From Haliotis asinina (taxonomy: Eukaryota; Mollusca; Gastropoda; Lepetellida; Haliotidae), in the NCBI RefSeq assembly GCF_037392515.1, contig NC_090282.1, forward strand, positions 55,328,843-55,392,842: a stretch of DNA of 64,000 nt, given 5' to 3'. The notes under the pieces were generated by a model. That model was not told the DNA's origin, did no database searches, and was given only the letters and a program-made list of their open reading frames with translations. Both the position numbers and the translations under genes were made by a program. Of this stretch, positions 48,269-60,680 are shown in pieces. Each line of letters opens with the position of its first letter. Positions within the stretch are counted from its first letter, which is position 1.

Positions 48269-49231
48269 TTTCCTTCATGTTTCACTGGATTCGGTACTTA
48301 GGTTTTTAGAAGATATATACATCTTACAAACATATGTGTCGTAAGGCAATTGGCAGTTCGATGGTTTTACATAGAGGGATCCAGAATGTCTGTTGTTTAA
48401 CCACAAATATGACTGTACTGACTCCGGGGCTAGCAGGACAATGAGAGGGTGGGTTCCTTATTGTTCTGTCCGGTGTATCTACAGATATACGCTGTCTCCT
48501 GTTTACTTGGTAACATCTACACACATACTCTTCCGCAGTCGTCCACATTAATACGCCAGTATCCTCAGTAGTATGTACATTGCAATCAAGCTCATATACT
48601 AAAGCATAGAACACAGTAAGACGCTGACAGACAATGGTCATTTATCACCTCAAAAAGCATCATCTATTATTTAACAGGATCGTGCCATCCGCTTCAGTCT
48701 CGCGATGAGATGTCCAGCTCGCCAAGTAGTGTTTGTTGCTCGAGAAGGCGACCCAGCGATGTAGTGTTTGCAGAGGCCATGGTTGCCAGACAGCCAAAAA
48801 GGAAGGATAGTGTGTGTAGATAAAGGATCCGGCGCGCCGGTCTACAACCAATACTACAAGGAGCATTTATAAGAAGTAATTATGTACACGGAAGTGGGAT
48901 TTCAGTAGCTTGAATAAACGTTTACAATTGTGTTTTTAAAGATTCACGCTCTTAACTTTTTATAAAAAAAGCCATTAAATGAATATTTCCTGCATTTGAT
49001 AACTTGTTTCATTGTTAACATTCCTGTATTTTTATGACAAATAAAATACGCGGACACACAAAACATTTTCCAAAGACTCTAAAGTACCTATCCAGTTTTC
49101 TCAAATGTCTTCGAGATTCGTTTTAGTGCAAAGAGATACTGTTCTGTGAAATACTTATTAATAAACATTCCATTCAGGGGAAATACCTATCGAGTTTTTG
49201 ATAAAGCAGTCTCCATAAAACAATACACGAA

Positions 49232-50790
49232 CAATAAAGAGCGTGCACGTCAGGCCACACATCGTCTCCCCTGTACACAATGTGAACATAGTGGTAACTA
49301 CTATAACAGATTATACTGGACCAATAAGGAGCGTGTACGTCAGACCATACATCGTCTTCTGGTACACGATGTCAACATAGTGCTCCCTACTACATCAAAT
49401 TATAGAGGAACAATAAAGAGCGTGTACGTCAGACCATACATCGTCCTCTGGTACACAATGTCAACATAGTGCTCCCTACTATAACAGAGTATACAGGAAC
49501 AACAAGGAGCGTGTACGTCAGACCATACATCGTCTTCTGGTACACGATGTCAACATAGTGCTCCCTACTACATCAAATTATAGAGGAACAATAAGGAGCG
49601 TGTACGTCAGACCATACATCGTCCTCTGGTACACAATGTCAACATAGTGCTCCCTACTATAACAGAGTATACAGGAACAACAAGGAGCGTGTACGTCAGA
49701 CCATACATCGTCTTCTGGTACACGATGTCAACATAGTGCTCCCTACTACATCAAATTATAGAGGAACAATAAAAAGCGTGTACGTCAGACCATACATCGT
49801 CCTCTGGTACACAATGTCAACATAGTGCTCCCTACTATAACAGAGTATACAGGAACAACAAGGAGTGTGTACGTCAGACCATACATCGTCTTCTGGTACA
49901 CGATGTCAACATAGTGTTCCCTACTACATCAAATTATAGAGGAACAATAAAGAGCGTGTACGTCAGACCATACATCGTCCTCTGGTACACAATGTCAACA
50001 TAGTGCTCCCTACTGTAACAGAGTATACAGGAACAACAAGGAGCGTGTACGTCAGACCATACATCGTCTTCTGGTACACGATGTCAACATAGTGTTCCCT
50101 ACTACATCAAATTATAGAGGAACAATAAAGAGCGTGTACGTCAGACCATACATCGTCCTCTGGTACACAATGTCAACATAGTGCTCCCTACTATAACAGA
50201 GTATACAGGAACAACAAGGAGCGTGTACGTCAGATCATACATCGTCTTCTGGTACACGATGTCAACATAGTGCTCCCTACTACATCAAATTATAGAGGAA
50301 CAATAAAGAGCGTGTACGTCAGACCATACATCGTCCTCTGGTACACAATGTCAACATAGTGGTAACTACTATAACAGAGTATACAGGAACAACAAGGAGC
50401 GTGTACGTCAGACCATACATCGTCTTCTGGTACACGATGTCAACATAGTGCTCCCTACTACATCAAATTATAGAGGAACAATAAAGAGCGTGTACGTCAG
50501 ACCATACATCGTCTCCTGGTACACAATGTCAACATAGTGCTCCCTACTACATCAAATTATAGAGGAACAATAAGGAGCGTGTACGTCAGACCACACATCG
50601 TCTTCTGGTACACAATGTGAACATAGTGGTAGCTACTATAACAGATTATACTGGACCAATAACGAGCGTGTACGTCAGACCACACATCGTCTTCTCTTAC
50701 ACAATGTGAACACAGTGCTCCCTACTATAACAGATAATACAGGAACAATACGGAGCGTATAAGTCAAACCACAGGCCTATAACAGATATA
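49232..50790. repeat. Minisatellite, 89-bp unit in alternating 178-bp dimers
   Basis: About 17 units spaced by 89 bp (GCGTGTACG at 49,331, 49,420, 49,509, 49,598 and so on). Two subtypes alternate: one has CGTCTTCTGGTACACGATGT and CTACTACATCAAATTATAG, the other CGTCCTCTGGTACACAATGT and CTACTATAACAGAGTATAC. The edge units (49,232-49,330 and 50,530-50,790) are diverged and break the alternation. Confidence 0.95.
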
Positions 50791-53373
50791 TACTTACCCC
50801 TACTATACCCCGAAAATGGATGTTTTTGCGTACATTGGGTTGGTTTGTAAGCCTCCTCACTCAAGAATGATGATATTATTATTATCACCATTTGTAGCCT
50901 CTGTGGGAAGGACTCACAAAACGTTACACAAATATTGACACAGTTTGTGTTGCATACATACATTAGCCGATAGACACAAATGACAGATGCGTTTATATAT
51001 AGTTTTAAATTAAAGGTTTTATAGTTGACGCTTCATAATCTACAATCGAATCAAATATGGGATGGTGCCTTGTGCATCTTTGTACATCCTCATTTAGTAG
51101 ATTTACCCCATCCCACACACAATATGACATATTCGAGACGTACATTTAGCTGCTAGCTTATGGATACATCGAAAACACATCCATACCGTACACCAGTCCA
51201 GCTGGTTGGTCCGAGATACAGGGGATACCGTGGAGGAAGTGCTGATTGTCCGTTGCTCTGGCTGCCTTGTCTGGTCTCACAAACAATCAGAGGTCCGCCT
51301 TACTCTTGTGCTTCTGACCTAACCTGATGGACTAGGGGCGATACCCCAGTGTGTATTTCGGACGTCAAACATTCACTTGTATTGTTTCATCAATAATCCT
51401 ATTAGTTATCAACTGAAACATATAGTGCAAAGACGGATACATATTTTTGAGAAGGTGGTGTGTGCGTGTGTGTGAATGTGTGTATGTGTGTGATTGTGTG
51501 TATGAGTATGTGTGATGTCACACTTCTTTTCACCCGTTTTTCACTAGATCTTTACTGTCATAATGATCATTTAATAAACTTTCAGGACGAAAAAGGGAAT
51601 GGGTGGAGTGGGTGGGGGGCAGGGCTGTGCATAATGTTTATTTAATAACTTTCAGGACAAAAGGGGGCGCAAACGTGCACACACACATGTTCCTGCAGAC
51701 TTCTATTAACCACAATATGACTACCTGTGTAACACAGTAACGCTGACGTATAATATGTCAGTAATCTCCGTCAGGTGGACGTCACGTTCATTCATCTTTA
51801 GCCTTCTTGACATAAGGTCACCCGAGCTCAACACAAGACTGTTTCTTTTCCACTGTTCCTAGACGCCGAGACCTCTGGACATACATTCATGTTATATCTC
51901 ATGAATGTACATTTCACTCAAATAGGAATCGACGAGCTACATCGTAAACGACATAAAGCATACGTTTAGGTACTTTGCCAACATTTTCTAGGGTATTGGA
52001 GAAAGACTCGGTCTGCCAGCACATGTGTATACAGCCTAGAATCCTTAAGGTCGCAGAATGGTAAAGCAAAAGCACCCGCTGATTTTTGTGTTGTCCCAAC
52101 AGAGTTTTAAACACGTTTCCATGTGGCTTGGAATATGCAGCCCTTCGTCTGGAACGCTGACAGTCCTGGCCCTTTTCTCCAATTAACTGTGGACGAGTTA
52201 TGGTCAGTGTTGCTCTGTCTGGGGGCAGTGAAGACGTCTACGTGCATAGACTGGTGTGTATCTAGCAATGGGGGATATACAAGAGGAAAATCCACATCTA
52301 GTAGAAAGGTACATGACAAATCGGTGTACCGTGTCTACTAATCCTTTGCAAACACATTAGGCATCTGGGAAGGGGGGGGGATTACACCGGCAGAAATTCA
52401 GCACGTTGACACGTTGATTGATAGCAGAATCGACAAGTTAATAGAAGGGATGAGTAACATTGTCTCAATGTAGCCCAGTTAACTTTAGTAACGAGAACGA
52501 AATAGGATATTAATTAAAAATCATTCACACAAAGAATACAGTCTGGCTCTTAAGTTTGTTGAAATGAGTGCACTCGTTTCCGTGATGTACAGAAGAAATA
52601 GCATAATTACTCCACACTCCATGTCGTGCAGCTGTCTACATACATTAAACTATTCCACACAGCATCGATCATCCACACCGACAGCTTGTCAAGGAAGTGG
52701 AAACGGGAACGTTCTTTGTGTCGGGCTCGTTATAATGAAAATATTTTACGGATATGTATATGCAAGTTTGTCTTGCTTGAGAACAAGAGCTAGCTGTCGC
52801 CTCCATAATGTGCGTTCAAAATGTAATGGAGTGGGGTTTTTTCTCAAAAAACGCTCGGTGTTAAGATTTACTGTGACGGTGATGACAAGTACAAACAGAC
52901 TGTTGGGTAATGGTTTCTTACAATTATGGTAAGTGTGATCTTACTCTGATGTAGCAGACACGAACCAGATGTACGTCGTCAATGACAGCAACACAAAAGT
53001 TGTATGTTTTGTTTTATTTAAGAGAGTATAAAAATCAAAGCAAAAATATAATCATGGATGCATTAGCCAACAACGATGGTTGCTATCAAAATGACAAGAC
53101 ACTGGGTATGCATATAAATTTACTTTAAACATGAGCAACTATAGACAATACATATTAGACTGAAAAACACAGTTAGATATACCAGGTATTCACTATTTCA
53201 AATCAGTATTCAGACTTGTATAGCTTCAGACAACACATTCAGTAGACACACAGACTCTCACTCTCTACGGCGGATTGCTTTATGACCGTTTTGTGATGTT
53301 TTATGTAATGAAAATGTTTGAAATGTTTTGCTTTTCAAGTAACTAATTTACAAACACGAACTTAAACATATCC
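50791..53373. other. Intergenic stretch
   Basis: No gene supported. A GT-rich patch is at 51,460-51,515. Confidence 0.4.
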
Positions 53374-53557
53374 TTGCTCGTATTCAAAGAGTTAATAATC
53401 AATAATATATAAGATAATTCATTTTGTAATGGGATGCTTTACTATTTATTGCACCAACTAAAAATTTGCTCGTATTCAAAGAGTTAATAATCAATAATAT
53501 ATAAGATAATTCATTTTGTAATAAGATGCTTTACTATTTATTGCACCAACGACACAT
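53374..53557. repeat. 92-bp tandem duplication downstream of the deacetylase gene
   Basis: TTGCTCGTATTCAAAGAGTT... begins at 53,374 and again at 53,466, nearly identical. Each copy holds a minus-strand AATAAA (TTTATT, the nearer at 53,537-53,542), so both may serve as poly(A) sites for the gene at 53,823. Confidence 0.8.
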
Positions 53558-53822
53558 TAAATATCATAGAAATAACATTTGCTTAATTCAGATGGCTTCC
53601 CCATAATGTCTCTTATGGTCTATTAAATGGCATGGGCGTGTTAGAATGACACAGTGCATAATTCTATCACAATATGCTTGTCAGTTATTTGGAAACCTCC
53701 AACATTCAGTATATATGATGGCGTTTGATTACGTACAGAGAGATACTCCCTAAATCACAAGTACCTTACATCCACAATGTACCAGCACAGTGACTGGTGC
53801 GTACAGTGATGTGTCCAATGTA

Positions 53823-56267
53823 CTAGCACTGCCAAGGTAGGAAGGTTCCAAGTTCTGCAAGCGGAGTAGGGTTCTTCATCCAGTCCAGAACTTGTTCAAT
53901 GGAAACAATATAAACATCTCTCATGGACACTAACTTCCGCATGAATCTGTCAAGACCTGCCAAGTTTGGTTTGTAGATGAAGTGGGAGAACCACTGTTGT
54001 CTCAGTGTTACACCGAAAGGTGCTCGGTTACCATCATAATGGTCCTTGAAGTTCCGCCACAAGAAGTTGAAGGTGTCGTCTGCTGTTGGTGGGTTGAACA
54101 TGCAGCCGTCAGCGTATGTGCAGAAATAGCTTTGTGTGTAGTCCAGAAGAGGCACAATAGGGACCTCCCATAATCCAGGATAAGCCCCCACGGGGCAACC
54201 TCTGATGTCGCATCTATCCCTCCAGCGGAAGTCGAGTGTGTAAGGCCAGACAAAGTCATTTTTGGTCTGTGGAGTCGGTAGGGACAGGGTGCTGTCATAC
54301 AGGAGGTTCTGAGACCTGAGGATCTTGAACTGGGCGTCTCCGAGTGGCTTCAAAGCGGGGCTTCTCCAACCCTTGAGGTTTCTGACGGGAAGTTTAGCTT
54401 GGAGATAGTTGATCTCGTTGTCTAGATCTATCTCTAACGAGTTGGAACGTCGATATGCATCCATGTCGTCCCCTCTCAGTCCAACTTCTATACCCATTCC
54501 AGCCAAACGTTTGAGGTATGTCATGTAGTTCCCACCCTTTGATACGAACATTGTCGCCGAGATGGAGCAATTGTTGGGGTTCTTTCTGCCAGAGTCAAAC
54601 AGATGCACGAGATTAAGATACGAGTTTACGTTGATTGGGCCATCAAAGGTGAAGTACACCATCTGGGGTGTGTCCGCCTCTGCTAACCCACCTGGCTGGT
54701 GAGTTGTTCTGCACATACAGTCAGGTAGCCTACAGTTCCAGCCTTGAATACATGGCAATGATGACTGGGAAAGCGACTGTGATGGGGATCCAAATGTTGC
54801 AGTTGACTGCAGGGACGGCGTTTGTGCTGAGCTCCGTGCTCGTGGCGCTCCCCCGTTTTTTGCCGTTGTTGTTAGTAGTTTGCTTACAGCTGTAGGGAAG
54901 GAAATCTTGGGCGTTGATGGTTTGTGGTTAGGAGACATTACAGGAGGAACTTGTACAGACACTGTGGAATGAGAATCTGAGACAGATGTCTCAACAATCT
55001 GCGACGGATGCACCTTAGTATTTAACTTGGTGCTTTTGGTGCTTTTTGACGTGGTCGTCGTAGGGAAACGAATAAATGTAGTGGGCTTCGTCGTCGTCGC
55101 AGACGACGTAGTTTTTGGCGTTGTTGCTGTTGTTGAAGTAGTAGCTGTTGTGGTTGTGGTTGGAGTTGTCGTACTGGATGTAGTTGATAGTGTAGTCGTG
55201 GTTGTTGAAGTCGAACTTGGTGTTGATACTGGCGTAGTTGATACTGTTGCATTATTTGACGTATGTGGTGTTCCACATCTCCATGAAGATAACGTCTGTA
55301 TTTGAGATATGGGAGTAGGTTCCCTCATCCAGTCTAACATCTGCTTCACACTAACAATATAAACATTCTTCAGCGCCAGCACCTGTTGAATAAACCTGTC
55401 CATGGCATTTAGGTTGTGCTCCGACCAGAACCATGCAGCATGCATATTGAAACCAAACGGTGTTCGGGAACCTTTATAATAATCTAAAAAGTTTTGCCAC
55501 AAATATTTAAAAGCTTGTTCCTCATTGTCTGGTCGGTTGAAGCAGCCATCAACATAGGGGCAAGGGTAGGCGTTCTTGTAGTCCACTAAAGAATTGACGG
55601 GTACTTCCCAGAAACCAGGGTGCCGGGATCCTGGTTTCGGGCAAGGGGTCACCATGCAGCTGAAGGGATACCCGTAGTCGAGTGTGTACGGCCACGGACG
55701 TTCCATTCCTAACTTGCTTCGTGTGTAAGTCAAAGATATGTCATACGTATACCCTAAAGACTTGAGAATGTCTGGTTGCACATCACCAGCTGTCTTCAGA
55801 TTAGGGCTTCGCCATCCAACGATGTCTTCAATAGGAATGCGTCCAAGATTTGCTAGGTTCTTTCTTTGTTGATCAGCCTCGTACTCGAGTTTGTCCCCAG
55901 TGCTGATGGATGTGTGCGTGACACTGTGAACCCCAATCTCCATCCCCTTGATGTAAAACTCATGCACCAGTCGGTAGTCCGTATACTGATCCTGTACGTA
56001 CAGACTCATAGTGATTGGACACCCGTTAGGGTTCTTCCTGTCGGGCGAAAACAGACGGCGGTAGTGACTAGCCATTTCTACATTCAAAGCATCATCAAAC
56101 CCAAAGTACACGATTTGCGGAATCTCCTCCAAGTCCATATTTAGTCGTGTGGTACTGCAGAAGCAGCTTGGTAGTTGACAGTTAATCCCCTGAACACACT
56201 GGGACTGAACACTGCTTTGGACCATGGTGAGCACACCCAACACGACTATCAGCATCGACTTTCTCAT
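53823..56267 (-). CDS. Secreted chitin-deacetylase-like protein with two NodB domains, the second degenerate
   Basis: 814 residues from ATG 56,267. The frame extends upstream to a GTG at 56,309, but the ATG directly precedes a clear signal peptide (MRKSMLIVVLGVLTMVQSS), so I chose it. It is an intronless gene of the carbohydrate esterase 4 family, which removes acetyl groups from chitin outside the cell. Residues 24-340 are a Cys-rich start (CVQGINCQLPSCFC) and a NodB domain with FDDA (57-60), the metal ligands HSVTH (114-118), GWRSPN (151-156) and MHAAWF (275-280), all consistent with activity. Residues about 340-500 are a Thr/Ser-rich, probably O-glycosylated linker. Residues 506-814 repeat the layout (CIQGWNCRLPDCMC), but the FDDA position reads FDGP, GVHSVTH is replaced by GLRGDDM, and the late His is lost (VTLRQQWF). 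Only GWRSPA remains, so the second domain is probably inactive and may bind chitin or another partner. In molluscs a role in shell, radula or gut chitin is plausible but unproven. Confidence 0.92.
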   Translation of the reverse strand: MRKSMLIVVLGVLTMVQSSVQSQCVQGINCQLPSCFCSTTRLNMDLEEIPQIVYFGFDDALNVEMASHYRRLFSPDRKNPNGCPITMSLYVQDQYTDYRLVHEFYIKGMEIGVHSVTHTSISTGDKLEYEADQQRKNLANLGRIPIEDIVGWRSPNLKTAGDVQPDILKSLGYTYDISLTYTRSKLGMERPWPYTLDYGYPFSCMVTPCPKPGSRHPGFWEVPVNSLVDYKNAYPCPYVDGCFNRPDNEEQAFKYLWQNFLDYYKGSRTPFGFNMHAAWFWSEHNLNAMDRFIQQVLALKNVYIVSVKQMLDWMREPTPISQIQTLSSWRCGTPHTSNNATVSTTPVSTPSSTSTTTTTLSTTSSTTTPTTTTTATTSTTATTPKTTSSATTTKPTTFIRFPTTTTSKSTKSTKLNTKVHPSQIVETSVSDSHSTVSVQVPPVMSPNHKPSTPKISFPTAVSKLLTTTAKNGGAPRARSSAQTPSLQSTATFGSPSQSLSQSSLPCIQGWNCRLPDCMCRTTHQPGGLAEADTPQMVYFTFDGPINVNSYLNLVHLFDSGRKNPNNCSISATMFVSKGGNYMTYLKRLAGMGIEVGLRGDDMDAYRRSNSLEIDLDNEINYLQAKLPVRNLKGWRSPALKPLGDAQFKILRSQNLLYDSTLSLPTPQTKNDFVWPYTLDFRWRDRCDIRGCPVGAYPGLWEVPIVPLLDYTQSYFCTYADGCMFNPPTADDTFNFLWRNFKDHYDGNRAPFGVTLRQQWFSHFIYKPNLAGLDRFMRKLVSMRDVYIVSIEQVLDWMKNPTPLAELGTFLPWQC

Positions 56268-56436
56268 GTTCGCTCGGCGAAGTGACAAGTGAAGGGGAAG
56301 TGTCTGCACTGTCTTGATAAAGCAGTAAATTCAGATGACGTCTTGAGATAAGTCGTCTGCCTGACTTATTTCTGGAAGTCTGCTTCAAAGGTGCGTGTCG
56401 TGTGCTCATACACTGTCACCAAGTGATTACCGTTCC

Positions 56437-56443
56437 TTTTATA
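56437..56443 (-). promoter_or_regulatory. TATA box of the deacetylase-like gene
   Basis: TATAAAA on the minus strand, 170-176 bp upstream of the ATG, implying a 5' UTR of about 140 bases. Confidence 0.45.
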
Positions 56444-56469
56444 GCCGAGGGGCGTTGTGAGGTCTGTTG

Positions 56470-59018
56470 GTGACGTCACGTTACGGTGTGAGTGCCAAGT
56501 GCGCACGCGCCAATAGATGTACACATACATATTGTATCGTAGGTAGATGGGATTGGTGGGACCAGGATTTCTCCCCACCTGACCAACATGTACATATACG
56601 CGATCCTAACAATGTATACAATGTTGTTTAAGGAACTTCCTTCATGCACATATGTCATTTCGCCCACAGCATTACTTATGTAGTATATAAGAACTAGATA
56701 GTTACATGTTTTCTGTTGGGACGCTGGGTGGCTGATGCGTACATTCAGTATATTGAATTTCTGTGGTATAATTAGACGAGATTTACTTGAAGCACACTAG
56801 ATGTATATCTCTATTGATACCCATATCATTGAGACATTAACATTTCAAACAGATGTCAAATCCTGTTAATGGAATCAAGCTAAAAACAAAACATTAAAAA
56901 TGCACAAGCTGAGAGTAGCTAGATCTTGCCGAATAAGATATAATTACATGTCCATGTGGGGTTCGATTCCCACCCACGCCATATCATGAGATGTTAAACT
57001 TGAGCACTGGACTCGGGCGCTTGACATTACTCAGAAATGGGTCGACTCGGAGTCAATTCTCTGTGTTTGAGTGGGGTATACATGTTTCACTGTAACGTTG
57101 TAATCTTGGTACCCTAGCTCTGACAATTGTCTAGGGGAATTGCAGTGTCGTTTGTACAGGAGAACAGTAGATAGAGAATTATTGTTTCCACGAAAATGCG
57201 GGCCACAAGCCCGTAATACAAAACATTCACAAGGAGTAACAAGATTACCTCAGCATAATAAGAACACTAAATCTCTCGACAATACTACTTTTTATCACGA
57301 AAGAGATTTAATCGTTATTGATAAAATGATAAGTTGTACCACATATTCAACGATATTCATTATATAGTTGGCCTGTCAATCGAAATTCAAACAGCCATTC
57401 AATAATCTGCCCACCCCTGACTATGATGAATAATGTTGTAATAACTGTACTCAGTTACAGAAGAGTTTCACTGTTGCTCATGCTTAGAATATTTTCCTCA
57501 TTGCAAACACGTAAAAAAGTAATCACATTCCTGGAAACAGTCTTATATTTCACACTTTACTCCGAAATGAAAGTTCAGTTTGATCAAGTGTCTCCAGGAT
57601 AGAGTCGTGTTTGCCATCTGTTTCCGAGGGTGGTGCATGGAACATGCCAAACAGTACAGGAGAAAGCCTAGCAACGCCACAACATAAAAGGTATGGTACG
57701 CTGTGACTGAAACCTACAGTTTTATTTCAAACTGTAAACTTGACGTAGTGTGAAAAGATGGGATATACAACAACAAGGGAAAGTGTATAACTCGGTGTTT
57801 ACTTAAAATGAGAATATCTAACAATAAAACATATAATTGGAGTTAAACACTTTAAAAGTGTTCCCTTGAAAAAGTGTTATCTCTTTTCGTGTTTTGTTTT
57901 GGCATAACAGCATTAAGACATTGCCTACATGCCCCTACAGTGACTTTAGGAATGATGTAACAAAGTGCAGAAACACACAACAGAAGTTCCACAACAGAAC
58001 CAAATATTTACAGTTTAAAACACATTCTTTCAATATATTTGTGGTTGGATATTCGTCACGGAGGTGGAAGTATAGAAGTATAAACGTGGTCTCTGGTAGA
58101 AGCCATGGACGACCTTACCTTACAGCAATAGTAGTACATATTTTGCATCAAATCCTTTTGTATTATAGACAGAGAAGTTCTAAATCCAAACTGTACTCAT
58201 TGTAACAACTCATGTTCAACTTCGGTAATTTCTATGCATGTGGAGCTATCAAATATAAACTAAAGCTATGAATATACACCATGAATATATGACGCATTGA
58301 ATAAGGTAACATGAACTTATTGCTTTAGGATAATGTTTCGTCCCTGAATATATATAATTTTGACAATGACAAATAAACCGATTTCATTTTGAACAGGAAC
58401 CCCACTGAATAGGGAGATTCATGAACCTAGGAAATCTTGTTTGATTGCAAGGAGGGCTGGACATTAGGGAAAATAATGTTTTTAGGGACTGTGAGAGAGA
58501 CTACGATTGATCTGAAGATAATGCACTTATAATATATACTTGTTATGAACACTCTGATTAACATCCATCACTGTCGATGTGCAGGGCCAGGTGATCTCCG
58601 AGTACCAGGACTAAGACAGATTAACTAACTACCTGAAATTACACTAATCATCTTTCGTAAATGCCACCAGTACTGATATATCAAAGCTAACTGAACAAAG
58701 CAAAAGCCCATGATAGCAATTATGACTGCATCGTGCAATTTATGGCTTGTACTGAGCTCACTACATTTCCCGAGCTACCGGTTTTCTTACCTCTATTATC
58801 ATAACATCTTAGCGTCAGTCCTGCAGATGAATCTCTCGCCGAGAATTATTTATTAAATGTCGTTTGTGTGTAAGAGCGTAAATGTGTCTTGTTGACAGCA
58901 GACTTGTCAGCGATTTGTCACCACTATCGTATCGTACATGTTCGTCAACACACGCCTGTAGACTGTCGTGTGTGCAATGGCAGTAATGAATTAATGGCTC
59001 TGTTATACTTACATCGGA
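56470..59018. other. Intergenic stretch
   Basis: No gene supported. At 56,955-56,982 a GGTTCGATTCCCACCCACGC stretch looks like the T arm and 3' end of a tRNA, but no 5' half is present. Confidence 0.4.
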
Positions 59019-59265
59019 TGTGTTAGCATGTAAGCTTTCCGTTATGCTTGTACTTATTAATAGTTAACATGCAAGCCTTCTGTTATACAGACATATTCGG
59101 TGAGAGTTACCATGTAAACCTACTTTTGTACAAACATTCAGGAGTGTTACCATGTCAACATTCTGCTATACAGACAATGGGGAGAGTTACCATGTAAACC
59201 TGTTGTGCCATCATTCGGGAGTGTTAGCATGTAAACGGTCTGTTAAACAAACATTCGGGGGTTTT
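59019..59265. repeat. Degenerate minisatellite, ~40-bp unit
   Basis: About six units carrying GTTACCATGTAAACCT-type starts and CTGTTATACAAACATTCGGG-type ends, at about 59,021, 59,064, 59,107, 59,147, 59,187 and 59,224. Confidence 0.8.
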
Positions 59266-59319
59266 AGCACTTTAACCCTTCAGGTTACATTCTTGAACTC
59301 AAGAATTACTTTATGGTGT

Positions 59320-60680
59320 GAAAAAGTATATTAGTTTGATAAATGAGGACCAGGCTGGTTCTAGGGAAAAGTATTGCACTGCTGATTGTATGGAAGTCAA
59401 AACATTGATTAAACAACAGTCTCGTTCCCTGTTGACGGGGTTCCGTCCCATTGCGCAACTTAGATCTATAACCAGTCCAGAACTTTTTAGAATGCCTGTA
59501 ACTGGATGCATGAGTATGATTTGATACATCTAAGCACCTATGTATTGCAACAGTACGCTCCTTCTAATCCTTGTAAACACGTCGTACAGCCAGCTCTGAC
59601 AACGGAAACCTGGAATTCCTGGAAATCTCAAAACGTTTGACAGGTTTGGCAGTCTGGTACGGAATTGATATTACATCAATCTTTGTTAATTTCATGCTGC
59701 TGACATCTCGCCATTTAATATAGAAATCAGATGTCATTAAAGTTATGATTCATTTGTGAAGACCATTTTCTTATCAAACAAGGGATTGGAATTCAGAGTA
59801 ACCAGAATTGTTTGTGATGTCTGTTTTACACTTTCACGCGAGAAAGGTAGGTGATCGTCTGAATAGGTTAATGAGACTCATGATGTGGTATGTTGTTTTA
59901 CATGAGTTGATCAATATTAAAATTAAGAAGAAAGTTAAATTACATTGTGCCTTCGTTGACTATCGAAAAAGTGTTTGATTATGTGAATCGACATGTACAC
60001 TGGTACAAGTTGTTTAAACCTGGGGTTAGTTCGAAAGTTCTGAATTGAGTCCAAAGTATGTTATAAGAAGTTAGGTCTTGTGTAAAGGTAACTGCTAATG
60101 TTCATTTAAGCTTTTTTATGTCGTCTATTGGTGTTAGACAACGGAAAAAATTGTCGTCAAAATTCTTTTCGCTATTTATTAACGAAATAATAGATGAATT
60201 ATCTACAACCTGGGTGTTTGTATTTCAAAGGTTCGTTTGCTCCCTTTGTTATTTGTCAACAACGTGGTCCTGTTTCGTAATAGCACCACATCGTAACAAG
60301 ATGATCTGGATATGATGTACGCATATCGTTCAAAACTGGGATTGACTATTAATACTGAAAAAAACTAAGATTGTTATTTTTCACAAAGGAGGTGGACAGG
60401 CAAAATCGGAACCTTGGATATATAACTGTTCAAGTCTTGAGGTTGTAAGTAAATTTAAGTATTTTTTTTCCTTCCTAAGAAAGCTTTGTCGGAACAAGGT
60501 CAAAGGCTGCTGGTTCTTTATATAAAACATTTAATATCAGTGCATATGTTACTCTTCATGTGCAATATCAGTTATTTCAATCTGTTGTTTCAGTTGTTTG
60601 CCCCATATTTTCTACTGGCTGTGAGGTTTGGGGTTTTATGAATCCATTTAACATTTATGGGTACATTTAACATTTATGAA
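59320..60680 (+). mobile_element. LINE reverse-transcriptase remnant
   Basis: Plus-strand pieces: LINEDQAGSREKYCTADC (59,335-), CAFVDYRKSVFDYVNRHVHW (about 59,950; usual form FVDYRKAFDYVNR), SSIGVRQRKKLSS (60,122-), then KLGLTINTEKTKIV and WIYNCSSLEVVSKFKYF (about 60,335-60,460). A stretch of unrelated sequence (about 59,420-59,830) separates the first two, so it was probably interrupted. Several stops and frameshifts. Confidence 0.75.

Larger units (their letters stand above)
46851..49231. other. Intergenic stretch with repeats
   Basis: No gene supported. It contains the repeat fragment at 47,521 and a 39-bp triplicate at 48,153. Confidence 0.4.

Noticed and set aside
49232-50790. CRISPR-like look of regularly spaced repeats
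   Set aside because: Units are contiguous 89-bp repeats with no unique spacers, in an animal genome.
56955-56982. Possible tRNA gene
   Set aside because: Only a T-arm-like 3' half is visible. No matching acceptor 5' strand, D arm or anticodon arm is found upstream.
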